DNA of 64,000 bases from Serratia proteamaculans (GTDB lineage: Bacteria; Pseudomonadota; Gammaproteobacteria; Enterobacterales; Enterobacteriaceae). Where the stretch lies: the NCBI RefSeq assembly GCF_013337185.1, contig NZ_SWDE01000001.1:1798001-1862000 (forward strand). The letters are read 5' to 3'. Numbering within the stretch: position 1 is the first letter of the stretch; each line of letters starts with the position of its first letter. Under the pieces are notes generated by a model that was not told the origin of the DNA, ran no database searches, and saw nothing but the letters and a program-made list of their open reading frames with translations. Of this stretch, positions 1 to 7,799 are shown one piece after another. Made by a program: the position numbers and the translations under genes.

Positions 1-234
1 AGCTCGCCACAGGGTGCGTTGCGGTCGGAACCCGACGCCATGAACCACCCCGGCACAGACTGCCCAAATAAGCAGCAGCCCTTCCCAAATCTCCAGCGAG
101 CTGGTCTTCGCCGCAAAGCGGGTCGGATCCCAGAAAATACAGCCCGCCAAAATCAACGCCAGCACCAGTGAAAGGGCCCGAACCGGGCCCTTGTCAGTGA
201 TAGCGTACAGCTTGTCAGTCAGTGACAAACTCAT
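1..234 (-). CDS. ybgE: YbgE, cyd operon protein (partial, 3' end missing)
   Basis: Small inner-membrane protein of the cyd operon whose exact role in cytochrome bd function is not settled. The visible 78 codons begin MSLSLTDKLYAITDKGPVRA and continue into hydrophobic segments; E. coli YbgE is about 97 residues, so the C-terminus lies beyond base 1. Its ATG overlaps the TGA of cydX by one base (TGATG), indicating translational coupling at the end of cydABX. Confidence 0.9.
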   Translation of the reverse strand, partial: MSLSLTDKLYAITDKGPVRALSLVLALILAGCIFWDPTRFAAKTSSLEIWEGLLLIWAVCAGVVHGVGFRPQRTLWRA

Positions 235-347
235 CACTTATCGTCTTGCTGTGCTTTTGAATCTTCGTGGTGCTCAAGCGCCAGCGCCGTGATGATGCCG
301 AAGGCACAGGCAAGAAGCGTTCCGAGAATCCAGGCAAAATACCACAT
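234..347 (-). CDS. cydX: Cytochrome bd-I accessory subunit CydX
   Basis: A 37-residue single-span membrane protein that stabilises the haem b595/d site of cytochrome bd-I. It reads MWYFAWILGTLLACAFGIIT followed by an acidic/polar tail ending QQDDK. The N-terminal WYFAWILG motif and the length match the CydX family. It lies 17 nt downstream of cydB and overlaps ybgE by one base, as expected for the cydABX-ybgE operon. Genes this short are easily missed by automated callers. Confidence 0.96.
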   Translation of the reverse strand: MWYFAWILGTLLACAFGIITALALEHHEDSKAQQDDK

Positions 348-364
348 GGTTTAGCTCCCTATCC

Positions 365-1504
365 TTAATACAGCGAATGCTTGTTGTTCTCGATGAAGTT
401 CTTATCGAGACGGCCGAACATTTTGTAGTACGACCAACTGGTGTACGCCAGAACGATAGGCACGAAGATCGCCGCGACAACGGTCATCACTTGCAACGTC
501 AACAGGCTGGAGGTGGCATCCCACATGGTCAGGCTGATGTTAGGCACGGTGCTTGACGGCATCACGAACGGGAACATGGTCACCCCGGCGGTCAGGATCA
601 CACAGGCAATGGTCAGCGACGAGGTCACAAACGCCAGCGCGTCTTTCGACAAGCGCGAGAACAGCACGGTGAACAGCGGCAGCACCACGCCCAGTGCAGG
701 CAGTGCCCACAGCAGCGGATACTTGTTGAAGTTGATCAACCAGGCACCGGCCTGATGAGCCACTTCTTTACGCATCGGGTTTGACTCCGCCATGGTGTTC
801 AGCGCCGAGGTAATCACATAACCGTCGATGCCTTTCACCAGCCAGATACCGCCCAACAGGAAGAACACCGCCATTACCAACGTGGATATCTGCGCCGCAG
901 CGCGAGCACGCAGGTGAATTTCACCACTGGTACGCATCTGCAGGTAAGTGGCCCCCTGAGTCACCAGCATGGTCAAGCTGACCACGCCCGCCAACAGTCC
1001 AAACGGATTGAGCAGTTGGAAGAAGTTGCCGGTGTAGAACAGGCGCATGTACTCATCCATGTGGAACGGCACGCCCTGCAACAGGTTGCCGAACGCCACG
1101 CCGAATACCACCGCAGGCACGAAGCTACCGATAAAGATGCCCCAGTCCCACATGTTGCGCCAGCGGCTGCTCTCCAGCTTCGAGCGGTAGTCAAAACCGA
1201 CCGGGCGGAAGAACAAGGCTGACAGCACCAGGATCATGGCAACATAGAAACCGGAGAACGCCGCCGCATAGACCATCGGCCAGGCGGCGAACAGTGCGCC
1301 ACCGGCAGTGATCAGCCACACCTGGTTACCGTCCCAGTGTGGTGCGATGGAGTTGATCATCACCCGGCGCTCGGTATCGGTTTTACCGATAATGCGCACC
1401 AGGATGCCGACCCCCATGTCGAAACCGTCGGTGACGGCGAAACCGATCAGCAGTACGCCAATCAGGACCCACCAGATAAATCGCAGTACTTCATAATCAA
1501 ACAT
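365..1504 (-). CDS. cydB: Cytochrome bd-I ubiquinol oxidase subunit II
   Basis: Membrane subunit of the high-affinity quinol oxidase that reduces O2 to water under low aeration. The 379-residue length equals the E. coli protein. It starts MFDYEVLRFIWWVLIGVLLI and has multiple hydrophobic spans, including the DGFDMGVG and HWDGNQVWLITAGGA motifs typical of CydB. It lies 14 nt after cydA and just before cydX, so the three form one transcriptional unit. Nothing looks truncated. Confidence 0.98.
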   Translation of the reverse strand: MFDYEVLRFIWWVLIGVLLIGFAVTDGFDMGVGILVRIIGKTDTERRVMINSIAPHWDGNQVWLITAGGALFAAWPMVYAAAFSGFYVAMILVLSALFFRPVGFDYRSKLESSRWRNMWDWGIFIGSFVPAVVFGVAFGNLLQGVPFHMDEYMRLFYTGNFFQLLNPFGLLAGVVSLTMLVTQGATYLQMRTSGEIHLRARAAAQISTLVMAVFFLLGGIWLVKGIDGYVITSALNTMAESNPMRKEVAHQAGAWLINFNKYPLLWALPALGVVLPLFTVLFSRLSKDALAFVTSSLTIACVILTAGVTMFPFVMPSSTVPNISLTMWDATSSLLTLQVMTVVAAIFVPIVLAYTSWSYYKMFGRLDKNFIENNKHSLY

Positions 1505-1518
1505 ACGTGGACTCCTGT

Positions 1519-3087
1519 TTAGCGCGCTTCCTGCACGGCGGCAGTCGGTTGTTCAAAGTGGTAGCGGCCAGTTTTCAGGCTGCTTGGACCCAGACGTGCA
1601 AATTTGAACATCAGGTACATTTCAGCCACCAGGAACAGGGTGTACAAGCCGCAAATCAGCCCCATCGAGAACAGAATGTCGCCCGCAGTCAGTGAAGAGT
1701 TGGCGACCGCCGTCGGCAGCACCTCACCAATCGCCCAAGGTTGACGGCCGTATTCAGCCACAAACCAGCCGGCTTCGATCGCGATCCACGGCAGCGGCAG
1801 GCCATACAGCGCCGCGCGGTGCAGCCATTTTCTCTGGCCAACACGGTTGCGGATCACGCTCCAGAACGACAGGCCGATAATCAACAGCATCAGCACGCCA
1901 CAGGCCACCATGATACGGAAGGCGAAGTACAGCGGTGCAACGCGTGGGATTGAGTCTTTGGTCGCCTGCTGGATCTGCGTTTCCGTCGCGTCGGTGACGT
2001 TCTGGGTATAACGCTTCAGCAGTAAGCCGTAGCCCAGGTCCTGCTTGGCTTTATTGAACTCGGTGCGTACCGCCGGGTCGGTATTGCCGCTACGAAGTTC
2101 TTCCAGCAGCCCATAGGCTTTCATCCCGTTGCGGATGCGCACTTCATGCTGCGCCATCAGATCTTTCAGGCCGGTGACCTGGGTATCTGTTGAGCGGGTA
2201 GCGATCAGGCCAAGCGCGTAAGGGATTTGGATTGAGTAGGAGTTTTCCATTTTATCCTGATTCGGAATACCGAACAGGGTAAAGGAAGCCGGTGCCGGTT
2301 GCGTGTCCCACTCGGCTTCGATGGCGGCCAGTTTGGTTTTCTGCACGTCGCCCATTTCGTAGCCGGATTCATCACCCAGAACGATAACGGACAGCACGGC
2401 AGCCATACCGAAGCTGGCGGCAATAGCGAAGGAGCGTTTGGCGAAGGCCAGATCGCGGCCTTTCAACAGGTAGTAAGAGCTGATACCCAGAACGAACATC
2501 GCGCCACAGGTGTAGCCGGCTGCCACGGTATGCACAAACTTCACCTGCGCAACCGGGTTGAGCACCAGTTCGGAGAAGCTGAGCATCTCCATACGCATGG
2601 TTTCGAAGTTGAAGTCCGAGGCGATCGGGTTTTGCATCCAACCGTTGGCGACCAGGATCCACAGCGCAGAGAAGTTTGAGCCCAGTGCCACCAGCCAGGT
2701 AACGGCCATGTGCTGCACCTTGCCCAGACGATCCCAGCCGAAGAAGAACAGGCCGACCAGCGTCGATTCAAGGAAGAACGCCATCAGACCTTCGATGGCC
2801 AGCGGGGCCCCGAAAATATCACCGACGTAGTGGGAGAAATATGACCAGTTAGTCCCGAACTGGAACTCCATGGTCAAACCGGTGGCCACACCCAGGGCAA
2901 AGTTAATTGCAAATAACTTGCCCCAGAATTTGGTCATATCTTTATAGATTTGCTTGCCTGACAGTACATATACCGTTTCCATAATTGCCAGCAAGAACGC
3001 CATACCCAGCGTTAATGGGACAAATAAGAAGTGGTACATCGCCGTTAAAGCAAACTGTAAGCGCGACAGTTCGACAATATCAAACAT
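1519..3087 (-). CDS. cydA: Cytochrome bd-I ubiquinol oxidase subunit I
   Basis: Haem-bearing subunit (b558, b595, d) of cytochrome bd-I, oxidising ubiquinol in the inner membrane. The start was placed at [20 protein letters not shown], giving 522 residues as in E. coli; an in-frame extension of 12 codons upstream is not homologous and was discarded. The early MYH histidine (haem b595/d ligand region), the GRQPW motif and the long Q-loop form (insert around residues 250-390 containing [10 protein letters not shown]) are visible. First gene of the cyd operon; the long leader upstream carries FNR- and ArcA-like sequences. Confidence 0.98.
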   Translation of the reverse strand: MFDIVELSRLQFALTAMYHFLFVPLTLGMAFLLAIMETVYVLSGKQIYKDMTKFWGKLFAINFALGVATGLTMEFQFGTNWSYFSHYVGDIFGAPLAIEGLMAFFLESTLVGLFFFGWDRLGKVQHMAVTWLVALGSNFSALWILVANGWMQNPIASDFNFETMRMEMLSFSELVLNPVAQVKFVHTVAAGYTCGAMFVLGISSYYLLKGRDLAFAKRSFAIAASFGMAAVLSVIVLGDESGYEMGDVQKTKLAAIEAEWDTQPAPASFTLFGIPNQDKMENSYSIQIPYALGLIATRSTDTQVTGLKDLMAQHEVRIRNGMKAYGLLEELRSGNTDPAVRTEFNKAKQDLGYGLLLKRYTQNVTDATETQIQQATKDSIPRVAPLYFAFRIMVACGVLMLLIIGLSFWSVIRNRVGQRKWLHRAALYGLPLPWIAIEAGWFVAEYGRQPWAIGEVLPTAVANSSLTAGDILFSMGLICGLYTLFLVAEMYLMFKFARLGPSSLKTGRYHFEQPTAAVQEAR

Positions 3088-3431
3088 CTTGACTCCTTGC
3101 TCCTCGCAGGAAGACTCCGACATGCGGTTATCGATATGACTTCGGGTGAAGCTACCGGTAACGCCCCGCAGTGAATGCCCTTAAACACAACAAAAATTTG
3201 ATCCAGCTTCTCCGCTTTCAACCATGCATTCGACGCGGGCCTGAACTGGCCAGTGCACAAAACACACCACTGAAAACCGACAACGGGTAACAAATGCAAC
3301 AAGATCAACCATCCATATTCAGCATGGATGATACTCGCCCAATCCCACACAATAAATAGGTTTTTACGTGATGTGGGTTAGACTTTGGGTTACAGGTCAA
3401 ATTTTCCCCCAAAGAGGTATTCAGGCGTAAT

Positions 3432-3445
3432 TTGATCTGAAACAA
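3432..3445 (-). promoter_or_regulatory. FNR-like site upstream of cydA
   Basis: TTGATCTGAAACAA has the TTGAT-N4-ATCAA layout of an FNR site with one mismatch in the right half. It lies about 345 bp upstream of the cydA start. FNR control of cydAB is known in E. coli; the assignment here is inferred from motif and position only. Confidence 0.4.
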
Positions 3446-3550
3446 TTTAAGCCTATCCGGATTTTATTTCCAGATTCAGCTCACAATTTCTCATAATTAT
3501 CTTGTGGTTATGTTACACAATGGTTTCGTAGTCTCTGTACGTAGTCTTTG

Positions 3551-3566
3551 TGTTAAATAGATGTGA
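3551..3566 (-). promoter_or_regulatory. ArcA-like direct repeat upstream of cydA
   Basis: TGTTA and TGTGA begin 11 bp apart, the helical-turn spacing of ArcA direct repeats. ArcA activation of cydAB under low oxygen is established in E. coli. The surrounding 3480-3620 bp is rich in TTA/TTAA words, so the exact site is uncertain. Confidence 0.3.
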
Positions 3567-3705
3567 TATTTAATGGTTGTTTGTATTTAAATCGAAGTTA
3601 GCCTGTGACTAATGTTAGCTTTAATTAACCTGACTACAGGACAAGCTTAGCTTATTTTTTTAGGCTAATAATTGTTGAGGATAAAAAAGAAAATTTATTG
3701 ATGTA

Positions 3706-3748
3706 GGCGGCGACCCTATACGTCTGCTACGTATTATTAATCACCGCC
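3706..3748 (-). terminator. Nested palindrome downstream of the fimbrial operon
   Basis: A perfect 6-bp inner stem (ATACGT/ACGTAT, 3718-3723 and 3729-3734) is enclosed by an outer GC arm pair (GGCGGCG at 3706 and CACCGCC at 3742). It lies just past the stop of the last fimbrial-operon gene. On the minus strand a T-rich stretch follows about 10 nt later, so it may act as the operon terminator, though the structure is not a canonical stem with an immediate T-tract. Confidence 0.45.
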
Positions 3749-3755
3749 CATTGAG

Positions 3756-4913
3756 TTAACCAGCAGCCGTGACGTCTGCCACCCGCAGTGTGTAAACCAT
3801 AGTGGCACCCGGCGGCACCTTCGGCGCGTAGCCCTTATCGCCATAGGCCATTTCCGGTGGCACCACCAGCATGATGGTACCGTGGTTTTTCAGTTGACCG
3901 ATGGCCTCGCGGAACAGCGGCGGATACGCCGCCAGCGGTTGTGACAACCGTGCACCGCTGGCCTCCATGTCCTGGATCACCGTGCCGTCGGTCAGCGTCT
4001 CTTTCACCACCACCGTCACTACCGCATCCGGCGGGATAGCACCATTGCCTGCGGCCTCGATGCGGTACCAAAAACCAGACTCCGCCTGAACCGCGCCCTT
4101 TTGCTTCTGGAACGCGGCCATAAACTGCTGCCCACGCTGCGCCTGAGTTTTGACCATGCGCTGGCGCGCCTGATTAACCTGCTGCTCCGAGACTTGCAAC
4201 GCCTGTTCCAGCGCTGGTTGCGGCAATTGATAATCGCCGCTGAAGGCATCCACCACCCCGGCCAGCACCTGGTTTTTGTCGGTGGTCACGCCCCAGTTCT
4301 GGCGCTCCGCCTGCAGCAGTAAAATGTCTTTTCCCAGTGCCACTCCTGCCGCATAGGATTGACTGGCCTGCGGGCTGTTTAACACCAGCGGCTGCGCCAA
4401 TGGCCCGGCGCGTTCCAGCAGGGCGTCGTACTTTTGTTGCCACTGTTGTTGCTGCTGAGCCAGACGTTGCCGGAGCTGCAGTTCGTCTGGCGTGCCATGC
4501 CAGGCCCGGCTTAGCCCCTGCGTCAGTTGCAGCAACGGGGTCAAGTCCGGCGCGGCCTGGGCGGCCCGCTGTTGTTCGGCCTGCAGCGCGGCATTTTGTT
4601 GGCGTAGCTGGTTGAGCTGTGCCTGCTGTTGCTGCGCCTGGGTTTCTTTTTCCTGCAGGCGCTGCTGCTGGCGTTTGGCGCTGAGCGCCTGCGCCTGCCG
4701 GGCCTGCTCTTCATCCGCCTGTTTCTTTTTTTCACGCTCGCGCTGCTGCGGACTGACCGGCGGCGGTGCGGCCTGATAACGTTCGGCAAACTGCAGTAAT
4801 GCCGGAATACCGCCGCTCTGAGTTGCGGCGGCTTCTTGTCCCAGAGCACAGGGCAGGCTACCGCACAGCAAGGCCAGCAGCACCGCCGCGCTTAGCGGAT
4901 GGTACCGCTTCAT
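3756..4913 (-). CDS. Periplasmic FKBP-type peptidyl-prolyl isomerase with Q-rich coiled coil
   Basis: Predicted exported 385-residue protein and last gene of the fimbrial operon. It has a signal peptide (residues 1-25, cleavage near ALGQEA) and a long Gln/Arg/Glu-rich coiled-coil stretch at about 55-120. An FkpA/Mip-like helical domain includes SYAAGVALGKDI near residue 187. The C-terminal FKBP domain covers roughly 280-385 and keeps PPEMAYGDKGY and KVPPGATMVYTLRV. The usual FDSS and VIxGW segments are replaced by VIQDMEASG and YPPLFREAI, so isomerase activity may be reduced and the protein may be mainly a chaperone. It overlaps the lipoprotein gene by 4 nt (ATGA). A role in fimbrial subunit folding is inferred from position. 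Confidence 0.85.
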   Translation of the reverse strand: MKRYHPLSAAVLLALLCGSLPCALGQEAAATQSGGIPALLQFAERYQAAPPPVSPQQREREKKKQADEEQARQAQALSAKRQQQRLQEKETQAQQQQAQLNQLRQQNAALQAEQQRAAQAAPDLTPLLQLTQGLSRAWHGTPDELQLRQRLAQQQQQWQQKYDALLERAGPLAQPLVLNSPQASQSYAAGVALGKDILLLQAERQNWGVTTDKNQVLAGVVDAFSGDYQLPQPALEQALQVSEQQVNQARQRMVKTQAQRGQQFMAAFQKQKGAVQAESGFWYRIEAAGNGAIPPDAVVTVVVKETLTDGTVIQDMEASGARLSQPLAAYPPLFREAIGQLKNHGTIMLVVPPEMAYGDKGYAPKVPPGATMVYTLRVADVTAAG

Positions 4914-5347
4914 TTACCCTGCTCCCCGGTTTCCATTAACCCGCTCAGTACATCCTGAGAAATCTCTGCACACAGGCGGCCGACCTTATAGCGATAGAGC
5001 GAATCCAGCGTATCCTGCGTCTCGTTATTGACCGAGGTGCGAATGCCGCCGTATTGCGCCGCCCCGGCCATCAAGCGATCAAATTCCGCCTTGCGCTGTT
5101 GAAAGCGCGCCGGGCTGGCCACCTGCAGTGCTGCCAGCTCGCGCTGGCACTGGCCCAGACGTTCGGCCTCACCGGCGTTTTGCGCGGCCACGGGGGTCTG
5201 CACGGTGCTTTTCACCGCTATTGGGGTCAGCGGCTTGTGGCCGGTTTTGCCCTGCGGCACCGCACAGCCGCTTAACAGCGCCCCGAGCATCAGGATTTTC
5301 CCCGCCCGTAACCCTTGTTTGATCGCGCTGTTCCACATCCCATTCAT
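4910..5347 (-). CDS. Lipoprotein of the fimbrial operon, function unknown
   Basis: A 145-residue predicted lipoprotein. The N-terminus has a basic region, a hydrophobic segment and a lipobox LLSGC with the acylated Cys at about residue 28; the following residues are A-V-P, so outer-membrane sorting is plausible. The mature part is mostly helical and polar with no domain I recognise. Its ATG overlaps the stop of the upstream regulator (TAATG), and its own stop overlaps the FKBP gene (ATGA), so the three distal genes look translationally coupled. A shorter start at Met4 is possible. Confidence 0.75.
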   Translation of the reverse strand: MNGMWNSAIKQGLRAGKILMLGALLSGCAVPQGKTGHKPLTPIAVKSTVQTPVAAQNAGEAERLGQCQRELAALQVASPARFQQRKAEFDRLMAGAAQYGGIRTSVNNETQDTLDSLYRYKVGRLCAEISQDVLSGLMETGEQGK

Positions 5348-5880
5348 TACTTGATTCCTCCATTTAACAACCAGTGCAACAACTGCGTGTTGCGCGTTAT
5401 ATTTAATTTTTTCATCGCGTTGCGCTTATGGGCGCTGATAGTTTTGGCATTTAGCTGCATTTGACGGGCAATCGCCACCGAGCTCAGCCCCCGGCCAATC
5501 AAGCGCAAAACCCGATATTCCTGCGGGCTGAGCCGATGCGTCCCCGCCACCGGGCAGCGCCAGGTCAGGGTGCGCCGCTGTAGCAGCGCGTCCACCCGCG
5601 CCAGCAGTGACGCCACCGTTTCGTAAGGATCCAGCCACAGCAGGGTACGGCTATCAGGAGGGCTTATCGGCCCGCTATCATGCAGCGCCGGGCGCTGCCC
5701 CATGGGCGCCGCAGTTCCGGGCGCCAGCAGCACCAGATGAGGGGTATAAGGGTTTTTCGCGGCCTCGGCCGCCGTTTGCAGACCAATGCCCTGCGCCGCC
5801 AGATGTTCGCTCAACGCCAGCCGCACCCCGGCGGCATAAAAACCGTCGGGGCAGTTTAGGGTCAGGATCAATCGTTCCAT
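5347..5880 (-). CDS. LuxR/RcsB-type DNA-binding regulator inside the fimbrial operon
   Basis: Transcriptional regulator of 177 residues with a C-terminal GerE-type helix-turn-helix (about residues 112-177, LSPQEYRVLRLIGRG then KTISAHKRNAMKKL). The recognition region resembles RcsB/FimZ-type proteins more than quorum-sensing LuxR. The N-terminal ~105 residues have a receiver-like size, but I see no DD...D...K phospho-acceptor pattern, so it is probably a pseudo-receiver. The ATG at 5880 was chosen; a TTG further upstream would overlap the adhesin gene. It may autoregulate the operon or cross-regulate motility or capsule, as other fimbrial-operon regulators do; this is inference. Confidence 0.85.
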   Translation of the reverse strand: MERLILTLNCPDGFYAAGVRLALSEHLAAQGIGLQTAAEAAKNPYTPHLVLLAPGTAAPMGQRPALHDSGPISPPDSRTLLWLDPYETVASLLARVDALLQRRTLTWRCPVAGTHRLSPQEYRVLRLIGRGLSSVAIARQMQLNAKTISAHKRNAMKKLNITRNTQLLHWLLNGGIK

Positions 5881-5899
5881 GATTGTTGTCCGGGTTGGG

Positions 5900-6724
5900 T
5901 TAGTAATAACCGATGATAAGCACACCGCTGCCTTCAAACGGCCCCGCAGCCGGAGTACCTTTGGCTTTGAGCGTGGAGGTAATGGTGGTAGTGACGGTTC
6001 CGTTTTTCACTGCCACATCGCTGCCGCTGGCCAGATCCTTGCCACCTATGCTGATGGCGGCGGTTAAATCGCCTTTACGGCCCAGATCGATCACGCTGTC
6101 ATTGAGTTTTATGGTAGCGGTGGCCGCCTGATTGCAGGTAAACGAGAGGTTGGTGCTGGCGGTGGCCCCATTGAGTTTGCTTCCGTCCAGGGTGCCGTAA
6201 TCAATGGTAACTTTGCCGCTGGTAGTACAGCTCAAGTCTACAGGTGGAGGTGTGGCACAGCTGGAGCCAACAATAAAATCAGATAGGGCATAATTCTCTG
6301 ATGGCCAAATAGCCATTCCAAAACAGGTGCTTATAGATATTGCTGTTGCCCAGTTGTTCACACTCCACGAGCCTGATGTACCATATTTGGCGGCCCATAC
6401 AGCCTGAGCTTGAGCTGCAGTGGTACCGTTAGGAACATAAATATATTTATTAATATATTGTTCTTTATACGAATTACAATACCAATCATATTGCTTAATA
6501 CATATGGCTATGGTGCATCCCCGCCTCGTTGAACTATGACAAATTGGCACATTCCCACTCTGCTCCTTCCATTCCCAGCGCCCCTCAAAGGCATGGACAC
6601 CAATATGTGTACCCGGCTGAAAAGTGGCTTTATCTACTGTGACATAAGGCCTCGCCAACGCGTTGCCCATATATCCACCCAGCAACATAATGAATCCTAT
6701 CATCCAAAATAATGATAATTTCAT
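5900..6724 (-). CDS. Two-domain fimbrial tip adhesin (putative)
   Basis: Predicted tip adhesin of 274 residues. A signal peptide (MKLSLFWMIGFIMLLGGYMG, cleavage near ALA) is followed by a Cys-, Trp- and Tyr-rich N-terminal domain of about 140 residues. A proline linker (ATPPPVDLSC) leads into a C-terminal pilin-like domain of about 105 residues, which would join the fibre by donor-strand exchange. This is the usual FimH/PapG-like arrangement, but the N-terminal domain is not one I recognise, so its receptor is unknown. The DNA for that domain (about 6270-6560) is visibly more AT-rich than the surrounding operon, suggesting exchange of the binding domain. Start chosen at the internal ATG (6724), which begins the signal peptide. 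Confidence 0.8.
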   Translation of the reverse strand: MKLSLFWMIGFIMLLGGYMGNALARPYVTVDKATFQPGTHIGVHAFEGRWEWKEQSGNVPICHSSTRRGCTIAICIKQYDWYCNSYKEQYINKYIYVPNGTTAAQAQAVWAAKYGTSGSWSVNNWATAISISTCFGMAIWPSENYALSDFIVGSSCATPPPVDLSCTTSGKVTIDYGTLDGSKLNGATASTNLSFTCNQAATATIKLNDSVIDLGRKGDLTAAISIGGKDLASGSDVAVKNGTVTTTITSTLKAKGTPAAGPFEGSGVLIIGYY

Positions 6725-6763
6725 CGTCAATATCCAATCCAAAGTTAATAAAAAGCCTCGCGG

Positions 6764-7291
6764 CTAGGGATAATCCAGCGTAAAGGTGGCGGTGGTGCTA
6801 AAGCTGCCCAATGTCAGGCTTTTATCGGTTACCGTCTGCGGCTCTACACGCACATAGGCCTGCAGGTCAATCAGCGTGCTGCCGACCTTAAGCGGGTATT
6901 TTTCACTGGGCTTGTCCAAGGCCAGCGCCACACCTGCCGGGGTTTCCAGCCCGATAGCCACCCCGCCTGCCTGGCTGGCGCCGTCCAGTGCCAGTAATCC
7001 CGGCAGTTTGCTGTTCTCACTACCGCTAAAGGTGACGCGCACGTTTTTGGCGATCGCCAGGTCACAGCCGGTCAGCCGCAGCTGAAACGCCTTGCCTTTG
7101 GTTCTGCCGTAGCTATACAGGTCTTTATTGGTCAGTTCGCCGAAATCCAGCGCTACCTGATCGTCGCCGGCGGCCACCACGCAGGGATCCGCTACCAGTT
7201 CACCGTGGAACTTCATGTCGGTCGCCGCCTGCGCCCCGGTCACCAGCCCGCAGGCCAGTAGCCCGGCCAGCAGTTTCCTTCGCTTGCTCAT
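6764..7291 (-). CDS. Fimbrial minor subunit
   Basis: A 175-residue pilin-family protein with signal peptide (LLACGLVTGAQA). Its two Cys residues are spaced as in chaperone-usher subunits (DPCVV and LTGCDLA), and it has the C-terminal beta-strand TFTLDYP with a penultimate aromatic that the chaperone recognises. It is adjacent to the adhesin gene, so it is a good candidate for the tip adaptor that joins adhesin to the fibre (FimG/PapF-like role, inferred). Confidence 0.85.
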   Translation of the reverse strand: MSKRRKLLAGLLACGLVTGAQAATDMKFHGELVADPCVVAAGDDQVALDFGELTNKDLYSYGRTKGKAFQLRLTGCDLAIAKNVRVTFSGSENSKLPGLLALDGASQAGGVAIGLETPAGVALALDKPSEKYPLKVGSTLIDLQAYVRVEPQTVTDKSLTLGSFSTTATFTLDYP

Positions 7292-7301
7292 CCGGTTCTC
7301 C

Positions 7302-7787
7302 TTATTGATAGTCCGCCAGCAGCGTCGCGGTGGCGTTAAACGCCCCCTCTTTCAGCTTCATACCCGGCTTTTTCACCGGCACCGCCTGCAACAGCGGCAG
7401 CGCTTTGGCATCCACCACCAGCCGCTGGTTAATCGGCCAGGCCTTGCCCGCCTGCAGCAGCTTGATGCCCAGATCGGTGACGTCGGTCTGCAACGCGGCG
7501 GTATCGAACCCGCTGACGCTGCCGGTTACCCTCAGCCCCAGGCTCCAACTGCCCGCCCCTGGCAGGCAGGTGACCTGATAGCTGATAGCTTGCAGATAGT
7601 TAGTACCGTCCACCTTGTTAACCCCCACAGCCTTGCCGAAGTCGACATCTATCTCTTTACCGCCGCTAACCGTGCAGGCCGGCGGTTCCACCAGCGTGCC
7701 GTGCATTTTCATATTGGCGGCCAGCGCCACACCGGCGACCAGCCAACACATCAGCACCAGCACCAACATCACATTCCATGTTTTCAT
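7302..7787 (-). CDS. Fimbrial subunit, tandem paralogue A
   Basis: A 161-residue pilin-type subunit. After the signal peptide the mature start ANMKMHGTLVEPPACTVSGG and following IDVDFGK align by eye with the next upstream gene (7800-8273), which has the same Cys-GGK-(E/D)IDVDFG core and a similar C-terminus (GAFNATATLLADYQ against GDFNATATLKVDVQ). The pair therefore looks like a duplication. Each keeps the two-Cys pilin pattern. They could be alternative adaptors or part of the tip fibrillum. Confidence 0.85.
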   Translation of the reverse strand: MKTWNVMLVLVLMCWLVAGVALAANMKMHGTLVEPPACTVSGGKEIDVDFGKAVGVNKVDGTNYLQAISYQVTCLPGAGSWSLGLRVTGSVSGFDTAALQTDVTDLGIKLLQAGKAWPINQRLVVDAKALPLLQAVPVKKPGMKLKEGAFNATATLLADYQ

Positions 7788-7799
7788 CCGCCTCTCCCG

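Larger units (their letters stand above)
3088..3755. other. Gene-free leader/promoter region of cydA
   Basis: AT-rich spacer of about 670 bp between the cyd operon and the 3' end of the fimbrial operon. It holds the cyd control region, with the FNR- and ArcA-like elements listed separately, plus a hairpin near 3706-3748. A short open frame at 3045-3350 overlaps the cydA start in another frame and has no recognisable features, so no gene is called here. Confidence 0.6.

Noticed and set aside
3045-3350. 101-codon open frame upstream of and overlapping cydA
   Set aside because: Overlaps the cydA start in another frame, shows no homology I recognise and no good ribosome site; most likely part of the cyd leader.
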